This document shows, one piece after another, positions 45,152-53,112 of a DNA stretch of 64,000 nucleotides; position 1 is the stretch's first letter, and each line of letters begins with the position of its first letter. Origin of the DNA: Actinomadura citrea (GTDB lineage: Bacteria > Actinomycetota > Actinomycetes > Streptosporangiales > Streptosporangiaceae); contig NZ_JACCBT010000001.1 of the NCBI RefSeq assembly GCF_013409045.1, forward strand, positions 7,108,669 to 7,172,668. Reading direction: 5' to 3'. The translations under genes were made by a program, and so were the position numbers. The notes beneath the pieces are model-generated. The model was not told the origin of the DNA, did not search any database, and saw only the letters and a list, made by a program, of their open reading frames with translations.

Positions 45152-45760
45152 GCCGTGACCTCCGCCTTGGTGGTGTTACGCACCGAGTTGGGGATCGTGG
45201 TGTTCCAGTGGCGTTCCAGGCCGTCGGGCAGCGTTATGGCCGGGACGAATCCCAGCATCCGGCTGGCACGGGTCACGTCGGCGAGGACGGCGACCGCGTC
45301 GCCAGGACGTTCTCCGGCCGGTCGGAGCGGCACGGGTCGGCCGACGATCTGGCCGACCAGTTCGGCGACCTGTCGCAGCGACGCGGCGTCGCGTCCGGCA
45401 GCGTTGACGACCTCGGCGCCTCCTGGCGGCAGCGGGGCGGCGACCGCGCGCACGGCGGCCTTTACCAGGTCGCTGATGTAAGTCCAGGTGTGCCGGGCTG
45501 TGCCGTCGCCGAAGAGCGGCACGGCCTCTCCGGTAAGCGCGGCGGTGAAGAATCGCGGGATCACCATCTGGGGGTTGCAGCCGGGCCCGAAGGCCGGAGA
45601 GAACCGCAGCGCGACCGTACTGAGCTGGGAGCCGGGGCGGCGCGCGTACGCCAGCGCCAGTCGTTCGGCGGCGAGTTTGGCGACACCGTATGGCGAGGTG
45701 GGCTCGGTGGGGTCGCTCTCCCGAACCGGCTCTGCACCAGTGGTGGCCGGGCGCCCTACG
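45148..45760 (-). pseudogene. NAD-dependent epimerase/dehydratase, 5'-truncated
   Basis: The frame encodes the C-terminal ~200 residues of an extended SDR: EPVRESDPTEPTSPYGVAK (catalytic YxxxK as Y-GVA-K), LALAYARRPGS, RFSPAFGPG, NPQMVIPRFF, GDGTARHTWTYISDLVKA and a tail ending with WNTTIPN. No Rossmann GxxGxxG is present. Possible upstream codons (LWAAASCAL) are in another frame, and an IS3 fragment begins 90 bases away. The gene was broken there. It is coupled by GTGA to the TS-like gene, so a lost sugar-nucleotide pathway is plausible. Confidence 0.8.
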
Positions 45761-45852
45761 GGGTGCGAGAGCGCAGGACGCGGCCGCCCACAGCATGGTG
45801 GATTTCAGCTCCACCGGCCCTGTCTCGTCCTTGGAGACCTGCCCCCCAAGCC

Positions 45853-46041
45853 ATGAGAAGTTGGCTGACACCAGGCATCACCGACCGGCCCGACCGGTTG
45901 TGGCCAGCAGGCGTTACCTATGTGCACACGTAGGAAGGTCGGTTGTACCCGTCGTTTGTGCTGGACGCCCTCTCCGGCCGGATCGAAAGCTGGCAACCTG
46001 CCGACCACCAGCGCACCGACCTCCCCTGTACGCGCTGGGGG
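45853..46041 (+). pseudogene. IS3-family transposase OrfB fragment
   Basis: In one frame: TPGITDRPDRLWPAGVTYVHT, a TAG stop, then EGRLYPSFVLDALSGRIESWQ and ADHQRTDL. This matches the first DDE strand region of IS3 OrfB (…DRLWvgDiTYvpTweGwLYlafVlDafSRrIvGW.maDhlRTDL). The first Asp of DDE appears as Ala-Gly (PAGVTY). No inverted repeats or OrfA remain. It is a dead remnant and marks where the epimerase gene lost its 5' part. Confidence 0.75.
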
Positions 46042-46431
46042 ACGACTGAGCCAATGATCACCCAGCGGGCTTGCGGAGCAGTGAAATCTAAGGCCGTCAC
46101 ATCGCTAAGGCCTTACAGATGGATCAAGCACTGAAACCTCCTGGCCAGGAGGGTCCGTCAGGCGTTGGCTCTGGCACTGGGGTACGTGACCGGTGGCCAG
46201 GTTGCGGACATTGCGGCACAAGGTCACGGTGCTGCGCTGGGAGGCGGGACGGCAGCAGCCGAACTAGTCCGACTGTGCGGTGTTCGCGGCGGTAGCGCGC
46301 TGGCTGCCGTTCTGGCCGCGTCGCATCGGTTGCCGGCTCGGGCATGCTTTTTGCGCGCGGCCCTTGATCGCCAAGCAGTAAACTTCTCTCGCCCGGGCAT
46401 GAAGCCCAGGGTTGACGCTACTCTGCTAGCT
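46042..46431. other. Region upstream of the Trypco1 gene (390 bases)
   Basis: No supported gene. It includes a perfect 16-bp palindrome at 46137-46152 and AAGGCCTT just before it. It likely carries the promoter of the Trypco1/protease-NACHT operon. Confidence 0.45.
46137..46152. promoter_or_regulatory. 16-bp perfect palindrome CCTCCTGGCCAGGAGG
   Basis: Fully self-complementary, about 280 bases upstream of the Trypco1 start. It could be an operator or an end of a lost insertion. Only the symmetry is observed. Confidence 0.4.
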
Positions 46432-46767
46432 ATGAATAGCGCTCTCAGAGAGTTGACGTTTGGCGACCAGACAGTCCTGGTCAGTACAGTCGTCCAGGCC
46501 GGAACAGAGGAGACAAGCGCCGCAGAGGGGTTGCGGGATCGTGCGGTCGATGCCCTGGAAAACGCCGGGGAAGCCATTGAGGCGGTGGCAAAGAGCATCT
46601 CGGGGACTGCCGAACGCCTGGCTAAGGCGGCGATAGCCCCGACTGGCATCGAGGTTGAGCTTGGCCTTGCATTCACGGCTCAGGGTGGCGTAGTTGTCGC
46701 TGGTGGGGCTGTCCAGGCATCGATCGTCGTGCACCTGAGTTATGGCACGTCCCCCGCCGCGGCTTGA
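46432..46767 (+). CDS. Trypco1 (trypsin-co-occurring domain 1) protein
   Basis: A 111-residue protein matching the Trypco1/CU044_2847 pattern. It has an N-terminal strand pair (LRELTFGDQTVLVSTVVQ), a helical middle (EAIEAVAKSISGTAERLAKAA) and the diagnostic end PTGIEVELGLAFTAQGGV then ASIVVHLSY. The family is named for recurring beside trypsin-like protease/STAND proteins in bacterial conflict systems. ATG 46432 has no strong ribosome site; a start further upstream in frame is possible. It ends 45 bases before the protease-NACHT gene, so one operon. It is probably an adaptor, target or regulator of the protease. Confidence 0.83.
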   Translation: MNSALRELTFGDQTVLVSTVVQAGTEETSAAEGLRDRAVDALENAGEAIEAVAKSISGTAERLAKAAIAPTGIEVELGLAFTAQGGVVVAGGAVQASIVVHLSYGTSPAAA

Positions 46768-46812
46768 TCTCCGTTTCCCGGCCCCGAACGCCCAGATCGA
46801 AGGAACTAGTCC

Positions 46813-49800
46813 ATGAGTCCTCGTTTCGGAAACCAAGTGGGCCGGATCCTCCTAGCGGACGGTAGGCCGACTGGCAGTTGCTTCGCGGTGTCACCGCTCA
46901 TCGTTGTAACTGCAAGTCATGTTCTCGACCAGCTGTCTGCCGAGATAGGCGACAGCGTTGAGTTCGACTTGCTCGATGGGACGGTGCCAACGGTCAGCGC
47001 GACTGTTCTCGCCAAGGACAGGATCAGTGACCTGGCGATCCTTCGGGCAGCTAGGGAGTGTCTAGCACCGGTTAAAGGCATCGTCCTTTCGGACTCGGTC
47101 CCGCACTTCGCAAAGGTGACAGTCACCGGCGTGTCTGTTGTTGACGACACACACAAGTACGACTGGCTTGATGTCGCTGGCGAATGGCAAGGAAGCGCTC
47201 AACGTGACGGCCGCGTTCACCTTGGTCGACTGGAGTCCAAGGCTGTCATGCGGGGTATGAGCGGTGCGCCCGTGCGCCGGCACAATGACGACCTTGTAGT
47301 AGGGATTGTTTCATCGCGATACAACTCGCAGGACGGTTGGTTGCGAGATTCGGTGTGGGTGGCCCGAACCGAGCACCTTCTGCAGCTGCTCGGCCAAGTC
47401 GTGCCGCCGTCAGAATTGACGACACTCACTGTGCAGGAGGCAACTCCAGCCACCTCCCACACCAACGAGGCGGAATTCCGTCGGCTCGTCGAAGAGTACC
47501 TTGTCATCGATGGCTATGACGTGACCGCTAACGAGGTGATCGAAAGCGCCGAATTCGACCTAATTGGCCGCACGACTAGATATCACCAGGACTGGCTAGT
47601 CGGCGTCGTCTGCATAGCCAGCGGACAGCCACTGTCCGAGGCGGATCTGAAGTTCCTGTGGCTGGCTTATGAGAAGCTTTTGTCCGACGGGGCGATCAAC
47701 GAGGTGCTCGTCGTGACCGAGGTCCCCCCGTCAGTGCAGGCCGTGGAGTTTGCGGGCTCTCGACCTCGGCTGTTCTTGCGCACACTCGACGCGCTCGTCG
47801 CCAGCGGTCTGAACCTGCGTGGTTACCTTCGCACGGCGGCACAGTTGTTCAGCGATTCTCCCGAGGGCCTTGCGAACTATTACATTCCACCCTCATCACA
47901 CGACGGCGCGGACCTGGAAACCGAGATCCTCAGGTGGATCGACGACGACCCCAAGTCCGGCATTCCACTCGACCATCCGGTGGCTGTGCTCGGCTCTTAC
48001 GGTCTAGGTAAGTCCTCGTTCGCAATCCGGCTGACCTCTATCCTCGCCGCGCGCGCGGCAAAAAACGATCTCGCCCGCGTTCCTGTCTTAATTAAACTTG
48101 GCGAGATTTCGTCCGAGCAGAGCCTTGAAGGCCTCATCGGAGCGCACTTCACTGCCGCCAATCCGGTGCCAGGTTACTCGTTTCCCAAGTTTCTAAATCT
48201 AAATCGCCGCGGAAAGCTTGTTGTCATTTTTGACGGCTTCGACGAGATGAAGCACCTCCTGACGTGGCCAGAATTTAAATTCAACCTTACCCAACTTGGA
48301 CGATTGGCTGGAAAGAATGCAAAAGTGATGCTTCTTGGGCGGCCAACCGCATTTGAGAATGACGAGGAGATGGCGGAGGCGCTGCATGGAAAAATTCCGG
48401 GGCGACTTTCGAGAAACCGGGAACCTGTTGGCGTGGACTACTTCGAGATCGAGCTTGCTCCTTTGGAGACGCTTCAAATTCGTCAATTCCTAGAACGGTA
48501 TCTCGGCTACATTGAGTCGCTCAGCGGACGCCCTTTTGACATCGAACGAATATGGCAGCAGGTTCAGTCACCCGAGTTGCGCGACATTGGGCGACGCCCG
48601 GTCCAACTCCGCATGCTCGCCGACATCCTTCCTGATTATGCAGGGGACATTGAGGACATGGACCTCGAGACCCTCTATGACACCTTTGTGGATCAGTTGA
48701 TTACTGAGGTGATGCTTCGAGAGGAGAATAAACAGCACCGTTTGGCGTTTAGTCGTGCCGTGCGGCGCGAGTTCCTTGCGCGGCTCGCATTTTGGATGTG
48801 GAATCAGCGCGGCACGGGGGTTTTGACCGCAGATCAATTGCCCGACGACCTAGTTGCACCGTACGCAACCGACCGTGATATTTCTGTAACGAGACGTGAC
48901 TTGATAACTGCGTCCCCGCTCGACCGACGGTACGGTGACCGCATACGCTTCGCACATAGGTCATTCCACGAATTCCTGGTAGCGGAGGAGGCCCTTCGCC
49001 GGCTGAGGTCTGGCGATATGACCGTAGCCCAATATGACGCCCTAGCAACCGATGAGGTGGCGACCTTCGTCAAACTGCTGCGCGTGTCCAGCGACGATCC
49101 AACCATTGCGACCTTTCTACGAGACCTCACCGGTGCGGTGTCTTGGCGAGCAGCGGACAGCTTGTTGGCGTCCCCGAGTTTGGTGCATGATCTAGAAGTA
49201 GCGATGACCGCCGATGGTGGTCGAAACCGGAAACCGCTGACGGCATGGGAGATTCTCCTTCCGTTGCTGCATGTCGTCGATGGCAGGACTCAGACCCAGC
49301 TGGGACCAGGGGCCCTAGCTCAGCAGGCGCGTCTCTCCCACGACGGTTCGGCGAGTGTTGCTTTGTTGTGCCTATTTCTATCCGGCTGCCTGGCTACAGG
49401 AAATAACGAGCACAACTCTCGAGCCATCGCCGATATTTTCAGTTTGCTTCTCCGAGGTCACCGGGGTGCCAGAGAGTCTGTGGAGGCTCGGGAATTCAAG
49501 GAAGAAGGGAACCGGAGACTGCGCCATTCGCATGGGAGGGACAACCTTGCCGACTACTCTTTGCAACCAAAACGGCAACGAGGACGCTCCAAATCTCGAG
49601 CGGCGAACAGGTCCGCGTACGAGCATCAGTTCGCCGATGATCGCATTCCTTTTATCCCTCTCGGCGAGCACTTCGTCGGCGATGCACGGGCAAGTGCACG
49701 GACTGGTTCTCCCCGGCTTGGTAGATACATCACGCACAGTTATCTCTTTCAAAGCCGTGAGATGGCGACCCGTCAGTCGCTGGACATCTCTGGCGGCTCC

Positions 49801-50076
49801 CGTGTTGAAATTCGTTGGCTCCCCGAATCGGTGATTGAAATAGCTCAGGTCTTGCGCAATAGCAAGTCCACGATCGATATGCGGAGCCTCAGCCCGATCT
49901 TCGCAACGTTTCTGCCAGAGGTCGCATTTATTCGCGACTGGCTGGGAACAAACGGTCTACGTTCGCACATCAAGCTCGCAAGTGCAATTCGTGTCGACCC
50001 GGAGGTCGACAGAGAGGCCAAAGGCATAGTCGATGCATGGCAGGCCTATTCAGGTAAGCTGGCTGCGTTGCAGTGA
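46813..50076 (+). CDS. STAND ATPase: trypsin-like protease + nuclease-like linker + NACHT domain
   Basis: A 1087-residue single chain. Residues ~1-200 are a chymotrypsin-fold protease with an intact triad: His36 (TASHVLD), Asp73 (ISDLAIL), Ser150 (RGMSGAP). Residues ~218-305 (EFRRLVEEYLVIDGYDVTAN, EFDLIG, WLVGVVCIA) look like an Mrr-type restriction fold with the catalytic E-x-K apparently lost. NACHT: Walker A GSYGLGKSS (393-401), Walker B VVIFDGFDEM (DGFDE 474-478), then arginine-finger/winged-helix-type sequence. The ~350-residue C-terminal sensor is unassigned. AAGGAA precedes ATG 46813. Likely an Avs/NLR-like antiphage effector. Confidence 0.85.
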   Translation: MSPRFGNQVGRILLADGRPTGSCFAVSPLIVVTASHVLDQLSAEIGDSVEFDLLDGTVPTVSATVLAKDRISDLAILRAARECLAPVKGIVLSDSVPHFAKVTVTGVSVVDDTHKYDWLDVAGEWQGSAQRDGRVHLGRLESKAVMRGMSGAPVRRHNDDLVVGIVSSRYNSQDGWLRDSVWVARTEHLLQLLGQVVPPSELTTLTVQEATPATSHTNEAEFRRLVEEYLVIDGYDVTANEVIESAEFDLIGRTTRYHQDWLVGVVCIASGQPLSEADLKFLWLAYEKLLSDGAINEVLVVTEVPPSVQAVEFAGSRPRLFLRTLDALVASGLNLRGYLRTAAQLFSDSPEGLANYYIPPSSHDGADLETEILRWIDDDPKSGIPLDHPVAVLGSYGLGKSSFAIRLTSILAARAAKNDLARVPVLIKLGEISSEQSLEGLIGAHFTAANPVPGYSFPKFLNLNRRGKLVVIFDGFDEMKHLLTWPEFKFNLTQLGRLAGKNAKVMLLGRPTAFENDEEMAEALHGKIPGRLSRNREPVGVDYFEIELAPLETLQIRQFLERYLGYIESLSGRPFDIERIWQQVQSPELRDIGRRPVQLRMLADILPDYAGDIEDMDLETLYDTFVDQLITEVMLREENKQHRLAFSRAVRREFLARLAFWMWNQRGTGVLTADQLPDDLVAPYATDRDISVTRRDLITASPLDRRYGDRIRFAHRSFHEFLVAEEALRRLRSGDMTVAQYDALATDEVATFVKLLRVSSDDPTIATFLRDLTGAVSWRAADSLLASPSLVHDLEVAMTADGGRNRKPLTAWEILLPLLHVVDGRTQTQLGPGALAQQARLSHDGSASVALLCLFLSGCLATGNNEHNSRAIADIFSLLLRGHRGARESVEAREFKEEGNRRLRHSHGRDNLADYSLQPKRQRGRSKSRAANRSAYEHQFADDRIPFIPLGEHFVGDARASARTGSPRLGRYITHSYLFQSREMATRQSLDISGGSRVEIRWLPESVIEIAQVLRNSKSTIDMRSLSPIFATFLPEVAFIRDWLGTNGLRSHIKLASAIRVDPEVDREAKGIVDAWQAYSGKLAALQ

Positions 50077-50396
50077 AGTTAGCCAATGGAACGGCCGAGT
50101 CAGACGCTTTGGGGCCAGCGAGTCACCGTTGAGTCGGTAAACATGTTGCCGCTGTCGCGATAATCCACCCCTGTTCCCGTTCACACTGCTGCTTGCGATG
50201 ATCACGCAGTGCGGCGACGGCGGTACGGTGCAGTGCTATCACACGGACGCTGGTGACGGTCTTAAGCGAGCATGTTCGGACGACGCGGTTGAACAGGCGG
50301 ACGGTCGGTCAGTGGCGGCCGCCTCATCGAACCGACCACCTCATCTGCCCTAGCCAGGCTGGCCACAGGTGCCCATTCCCCGGACCAAGGTTTCGG
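50077..50396. other. Region between the NACHT gene and the nuclease remnant (320 bases)
   Basis: No intact gene. It contains an integrase-like fragment on the minus strand (50123-50266), listed separately. No clear terminator hairpin is visible after the NACHT stop. Confidence 0.4.
50123..50266 (-). pseudogene. Short tyrosine-integrase-like fragment
   Basis: The frame reads LKTVTSVRVIALHRTAVAAL, RDHRKQQCEREQGW. It resembles the beta-hairpin/helix segment between boxes I and II of actinophage integrases (K-T…SVR-x-IAL-x…AL-x-x-H-R). It is ~45 codons long, with no box I or II. It differs from the two larger integrase copies, so it would come from a third integrase. The match is short; treat as tentative. 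Confidence 0.45.
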
Positions 50397-51497
50397 CTAG
50401 GAGTCGCTATCGCTGAGCATCCAGACACGGCGAAGCGGGACCCGTGTAAGGATGTCTTCGGGTAGCCGGTCGTAGGTACGCAGGACCGCGTTGACGACAT
50501 CGGCTGCCTGCCAGACGTGTACACGCAGCGCTTGGTTCGTCAAGGTGTCGCGGGCCTGGGTTTGGTCAATCCGTCCCAGGCGACCAGGAGCCCCTTTTCG
50601 GCACCGTGAGTGGACATGACGCGTGCAATTGGGTGACCACCGGTGCCCTATCTGGCCGCTGGATTTGACCTGGGCCAGCAGCCGTGGGCTGTCAAGTCCA
50701 AGAGGCCCCCGGCCAGCGGTGATATCAATTCCGCCGTCGGGCCCGGGTGACGACTGGTCGCAGTAGAAGCTCCGCGGTCAGCACCGCTGACACCAGAGTG
50801 GCCAGCTCGTGGCCGGCGAGATCCTCGGCGATGCGTGCGGTGATCTGCTCGAGAGCCGCCTGTTCGATGTCAGTTGCCAGTTCTGGCTCGTCGACATCGG
50901 TCTCTTCACCAGGTTCGGCAATGTTGGCGATCCCGGGTGACGGGCCGATGAGGGCCGCGTTGTCGGGATCTGCGCCGGTCGACAGGAGTTGCTCCAGACG
51001 CATCACTGCGTTGTTCTTGCTCGGCGCAAAGATGGTCAGCGAGCTCCCAGACTGAACAGCAAGTCCTGCTTGACCGCCGTGCGCGGAAGGTCCGTGCGCT
51101 TCCAGTCGACCTTGACCACGTGGCGTTTGTCCGGGTCCGGGTCATCGCCGCGGTAAGTGTAAGCGCCGGTCACGCGGCCGAATGCGATCTGCTTGGTCGT
51201 CTTGAGCGGCATGACGAGCAGGTCGCCTGCCTGGATACGGCTACGCAACGCCCACATCTGGCCGATGAAATTGTTGAGACGGCCATCAGACGCCGTGGGA
51301 AACGTCGCAGCGACCACCTTCGCCAAGTCCTCGCGAGTGGTGCAGTCGGTCAGATCAGGTACCTCACGCCAGCCGCCACCGGACCATCCCTGTTCCAGCG
51401 CCCATTGATCCCGCTCGCCGTACCACCCGGCTCGAACCACCCACGCCTGCGCCACAGAGCCCTCCGCCTCCAGGACTTTGTTCGGTGCCGAGTCCAT
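50397..51497 (-). pseudogene. Mrr-type restriction endonuclease, multiply frameshifted
   Basis: Read across three frames this is one decayed gene. The intact N-terminal ~150 residues (AWVVRAGWYGERDQWALEQG, EVPDLTDCTTREDL, QAGDLLVMPLKTTKQIAFG, RTAVKQDLLFSLG) are an EVE/PUA-like module. A break near 51036 leads to AVMRLEQLLSTGADPDN and EQITARIAEDLAGHELATLV. A break near 50760 leads to SSPGPDGGIDITAGRGPLG and LLAQVKSS, the Mrr catalytic D…QxK. After further breaks it ends YDRLPEDI…RRVWML at a TAG at 50397. The active site is present in the DNA but not translatable as one product. Confidence 0.85.
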
Positions 51498-51810
51498 GCT
51501 CTCAGGAGCGAACGACTGTCGCCCGCGATGAGCCTACTTTTTTTCGCGGTGGGGCCGATGTAGGCCACCAACGTTGCGCGGTGCCATCACCACCCACTTT
51601 CCGAACGGAGGCGGTCCGGGAGAGCCATACTTGAACCCTTGCGAACACCGACCCGCGGCGGGGGCGTGTTCGCTCATTGTTTGCTCGTATGTCGCGGAAC
51701 GCGTTGGCAGTAGGTGGCATAGAGTGGCATCTCGGGCCGCTACTATTTCCTCATAATGGGACGGAACGACAGGTGCCGTCACCCGAAATAGTTGACTAAC
51801 AGCTTTGACC
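51498..51810. other. Right-arm region of element 2 (313 bases)
   Basis: No gene. It contains the arm-repeat pair at 51667-51687 and the conserved block (ATGTCGCGGAACGCGTTGGC) also seen at the right end of element 1. It then leads into the third attachment core. Confidence 0.5.
51667..51687. repeat. Arm-type repeat pair, right end of element 2
   Basis: TGTTCGCTCA (51667-51676) and TGTTTGCTCG (51678-51687), 11 bases apart, matching the right-arm pair of element 1 at 43076-43096 in order and spacing. Confidence 0.6.
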
Positions 51811-51859
51811 TCGGACTTCTAATCCGACGGTCGCGGGTTCGAATCCTGCCGGGCGCGCC
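51811..51859. repeat. Attachment-site core, copy 3
   Basis: Exact 49-base copy of tRNA-Arg positions 33461-33509, the longest of the three downstream copies. Confidence 0.95.
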
Positions 51860-52140
51860 CTCACAACCAGGACATCCATGCGCTGACCTGCAAGAACATC
51901 TCTCGCCGTCGTCGCGCCGGTTGCAGCCAGACGCCATCGAACGCGGCCGCGCGGCAGTGTTCCCGGAACATAAGCGGAATGACTCGGTCCGCGTTTCCGC
52001 AGGTCATACGCGCGCCAGGTCGCCCGGAGCGTGCGGTGGGGGCGCCGGTCACCGGACGGCCGCGCATCGCGGCACCTCCGTACCGGCCGCCGGCCGCCGG
52101 GGGTCACGGGACCTGCTCCGCCGCCCGACATCATGGGCGC

Positions 52141-52485
52141 ATGAGCACATGGGTCTACATACGAGGCTGGCTGGAGTTCTACGGGCAGAAAGCCGAAGCC
52201 GAGCACATCATCCACCGCGGGGAGCCTGCAGGATGGGCCTTCCCAGAAGGCGGCTGGCTCGACGCGGCCTGCTATGCCCGAGCCGTTCGCTCCCGGTACT
52301 CCGATGATGTCCTCGATCAGATCCGAGAGATCGCCGCCCTCCCGGCCACCGACGAGGACAACGACCGCGTATGTGGGCTCTTCCTCGTCCTCCACGAGGA
52401 GGGGCACCAGACCGAATGGCAGATCAGGGACGGGAAGGTTCAGGTTGGCCAGGCACCGGCCCGCTATGACTACCTCTGGCAGTAG
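52141..52485 (+). CDS. Small hypothetical protein
   Basis: A 114-residue acidic soluble protein: MSTWVYIRGWLEFYGQKAEA, GWAFPEGGWLDAACYARAVR, LPATDEDNDRVCGLFLVLHE and a C-terminal YDYLWQ. The size, acidity and aromatic pattern resemble immunity proteins or small conserved actinomycete orphans, but I cannot name a family. No partner toxin lies nearby. ATG 52141 starts right at a conserved-looking STWVYIRG strand. Confidence 0.6.
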   Translation: MSTWVYIRGWLEFYGQKAEAEHIIHRGEPAGWAFPEGGWLDAACYARAVRSRYSDDVLDQIREIAALPATDEDNDRVCGLFLVLHEEGHQTEWQIRDGKVQVGQAPARYDYLWQ

Positions 52486-52644
52486 CGGGTCGGCCTGGAA
52501 GGTGGGGGAAGAACAGCGGCTACGCCGCTGGTACAGCGCGCGGCCGTGGAAGCCGTCGAAGCCCCGCATGCGCCAGCGGCGCGGCAACGTCTCGATCTGC
52601 TTGAAGCGCGCCAGGTCGTGGGCGGCCTCGTAACCGCTATCGCC

Positions 52645-53112
52645 TCACTCTTGAGCGGACGGTGCTTGCACACCGGCGGAGCCGAGCCGGTAAAAGTCGT
52701 CGATGGGGACGCGTGCCTGAGCGAACAAGGCCGGCCCGTCCTGCGGCACCGTCGGCCAGGTCCCTGACGGGTTGAGTTCGATGAGCTGCTCGGTGGCGAG
52801 GGCGTAGACGACCCGGCCGAGCCCCGAGCGGGCGATGCCGCCGGTGCACATGCCGCAGGGCTGGCAGCTGGTGTACATGGTGGTGCCCGCCGCGGTGCGC
52901 GAGTCGAGCTCGCGGGCCGCCCAGCGGGCCAGCTTCAGTTCCGGGTGGGCGCTGATGTCGTTGTCGCGCTGAACCGTGTTGTGCGCCTCGACGAGGACCG
53001 TCTCGTCCGGGCCCACCAGGAGGGAGCCGTACGGCGCGTCGCCCGAGGTGACGGCGTGGGCCGCGATGGCTATCGCACGCCGCAGGAATTCTTCGTCGGC
53101 AGGGGTGATCAT
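52645..53112 (-). CDS. Zinc-dependent nucleoside/guanine-type deaminase
   Basis: A 155-residue CMP/dCMP-deaminase-fold enzyme. Zinc ligands and proton shuttle are in SAHPELKLAR (His56, Glu58) and TSCQPCGMCTGG (Cys86, Cys89 in PCxxC). It resembles guanine deaminase and related nucleoside deaminases. ATG 53112 overlaps the oxidoreductase stop (ATGA), so the two are coupled. The likely reaction is hydrolytic deamination of a purine or modified base; the exact substrate is not evident. Confidence 0.88.
   Translation of the reverse strand: MITPADEEFLRRAIAIAAHAVTSGDAPYGSLLVGPDETVLVEAHNTVQRDNDISAHPELKLARWAARELDSRTAAGTTMYTSCQPCGMCTGGIARSGLGRVVYALATEQLIELNPSGTWPTVPQDGPALFAQARVPIDDFYRLGSAGVQAPSAQE

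Larger units (their letters stand above)
43223..51859. mobile_element. Integrated element 2 (about 8.6 kb), tandem to element 1
   Basis: Bounded by core repeats at 43223-43267 and 51811-51859, each with the arm-repeat pair on the inner side. It carries a truncated integrase related to that of element 1, a thymidylate-synthase-fold gene with a broken epimerase, an IS3 remnant, a Trypco1/protease-NACHT pair, a second integrase fragment and a decayed Mrr-type nuclease. GC content drops visibly in the NACHT gene. It cannot excise itself as read, because its integrase lacks the N-terminal half and box I. Confidence 0.85.

Noticed and set aside
46154..46431. Upstream in-frame extension of the Trypco1 gene (to 46165)
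   Set aside because: The extra ~89 codons are Ala/Gly/Arg-rich with no Trypco1 similarity. The domain begins at or after ATG 46432, although the weak ribosome site leaves the exact start open.
49355..49834. Overlapping plus-strand frame of 159 codons inside the NACHT gene
   Set aside because: It lies fully within the longer frame, whose translation remains protein-like to 50076. No independent domain or ribosome site is seen.
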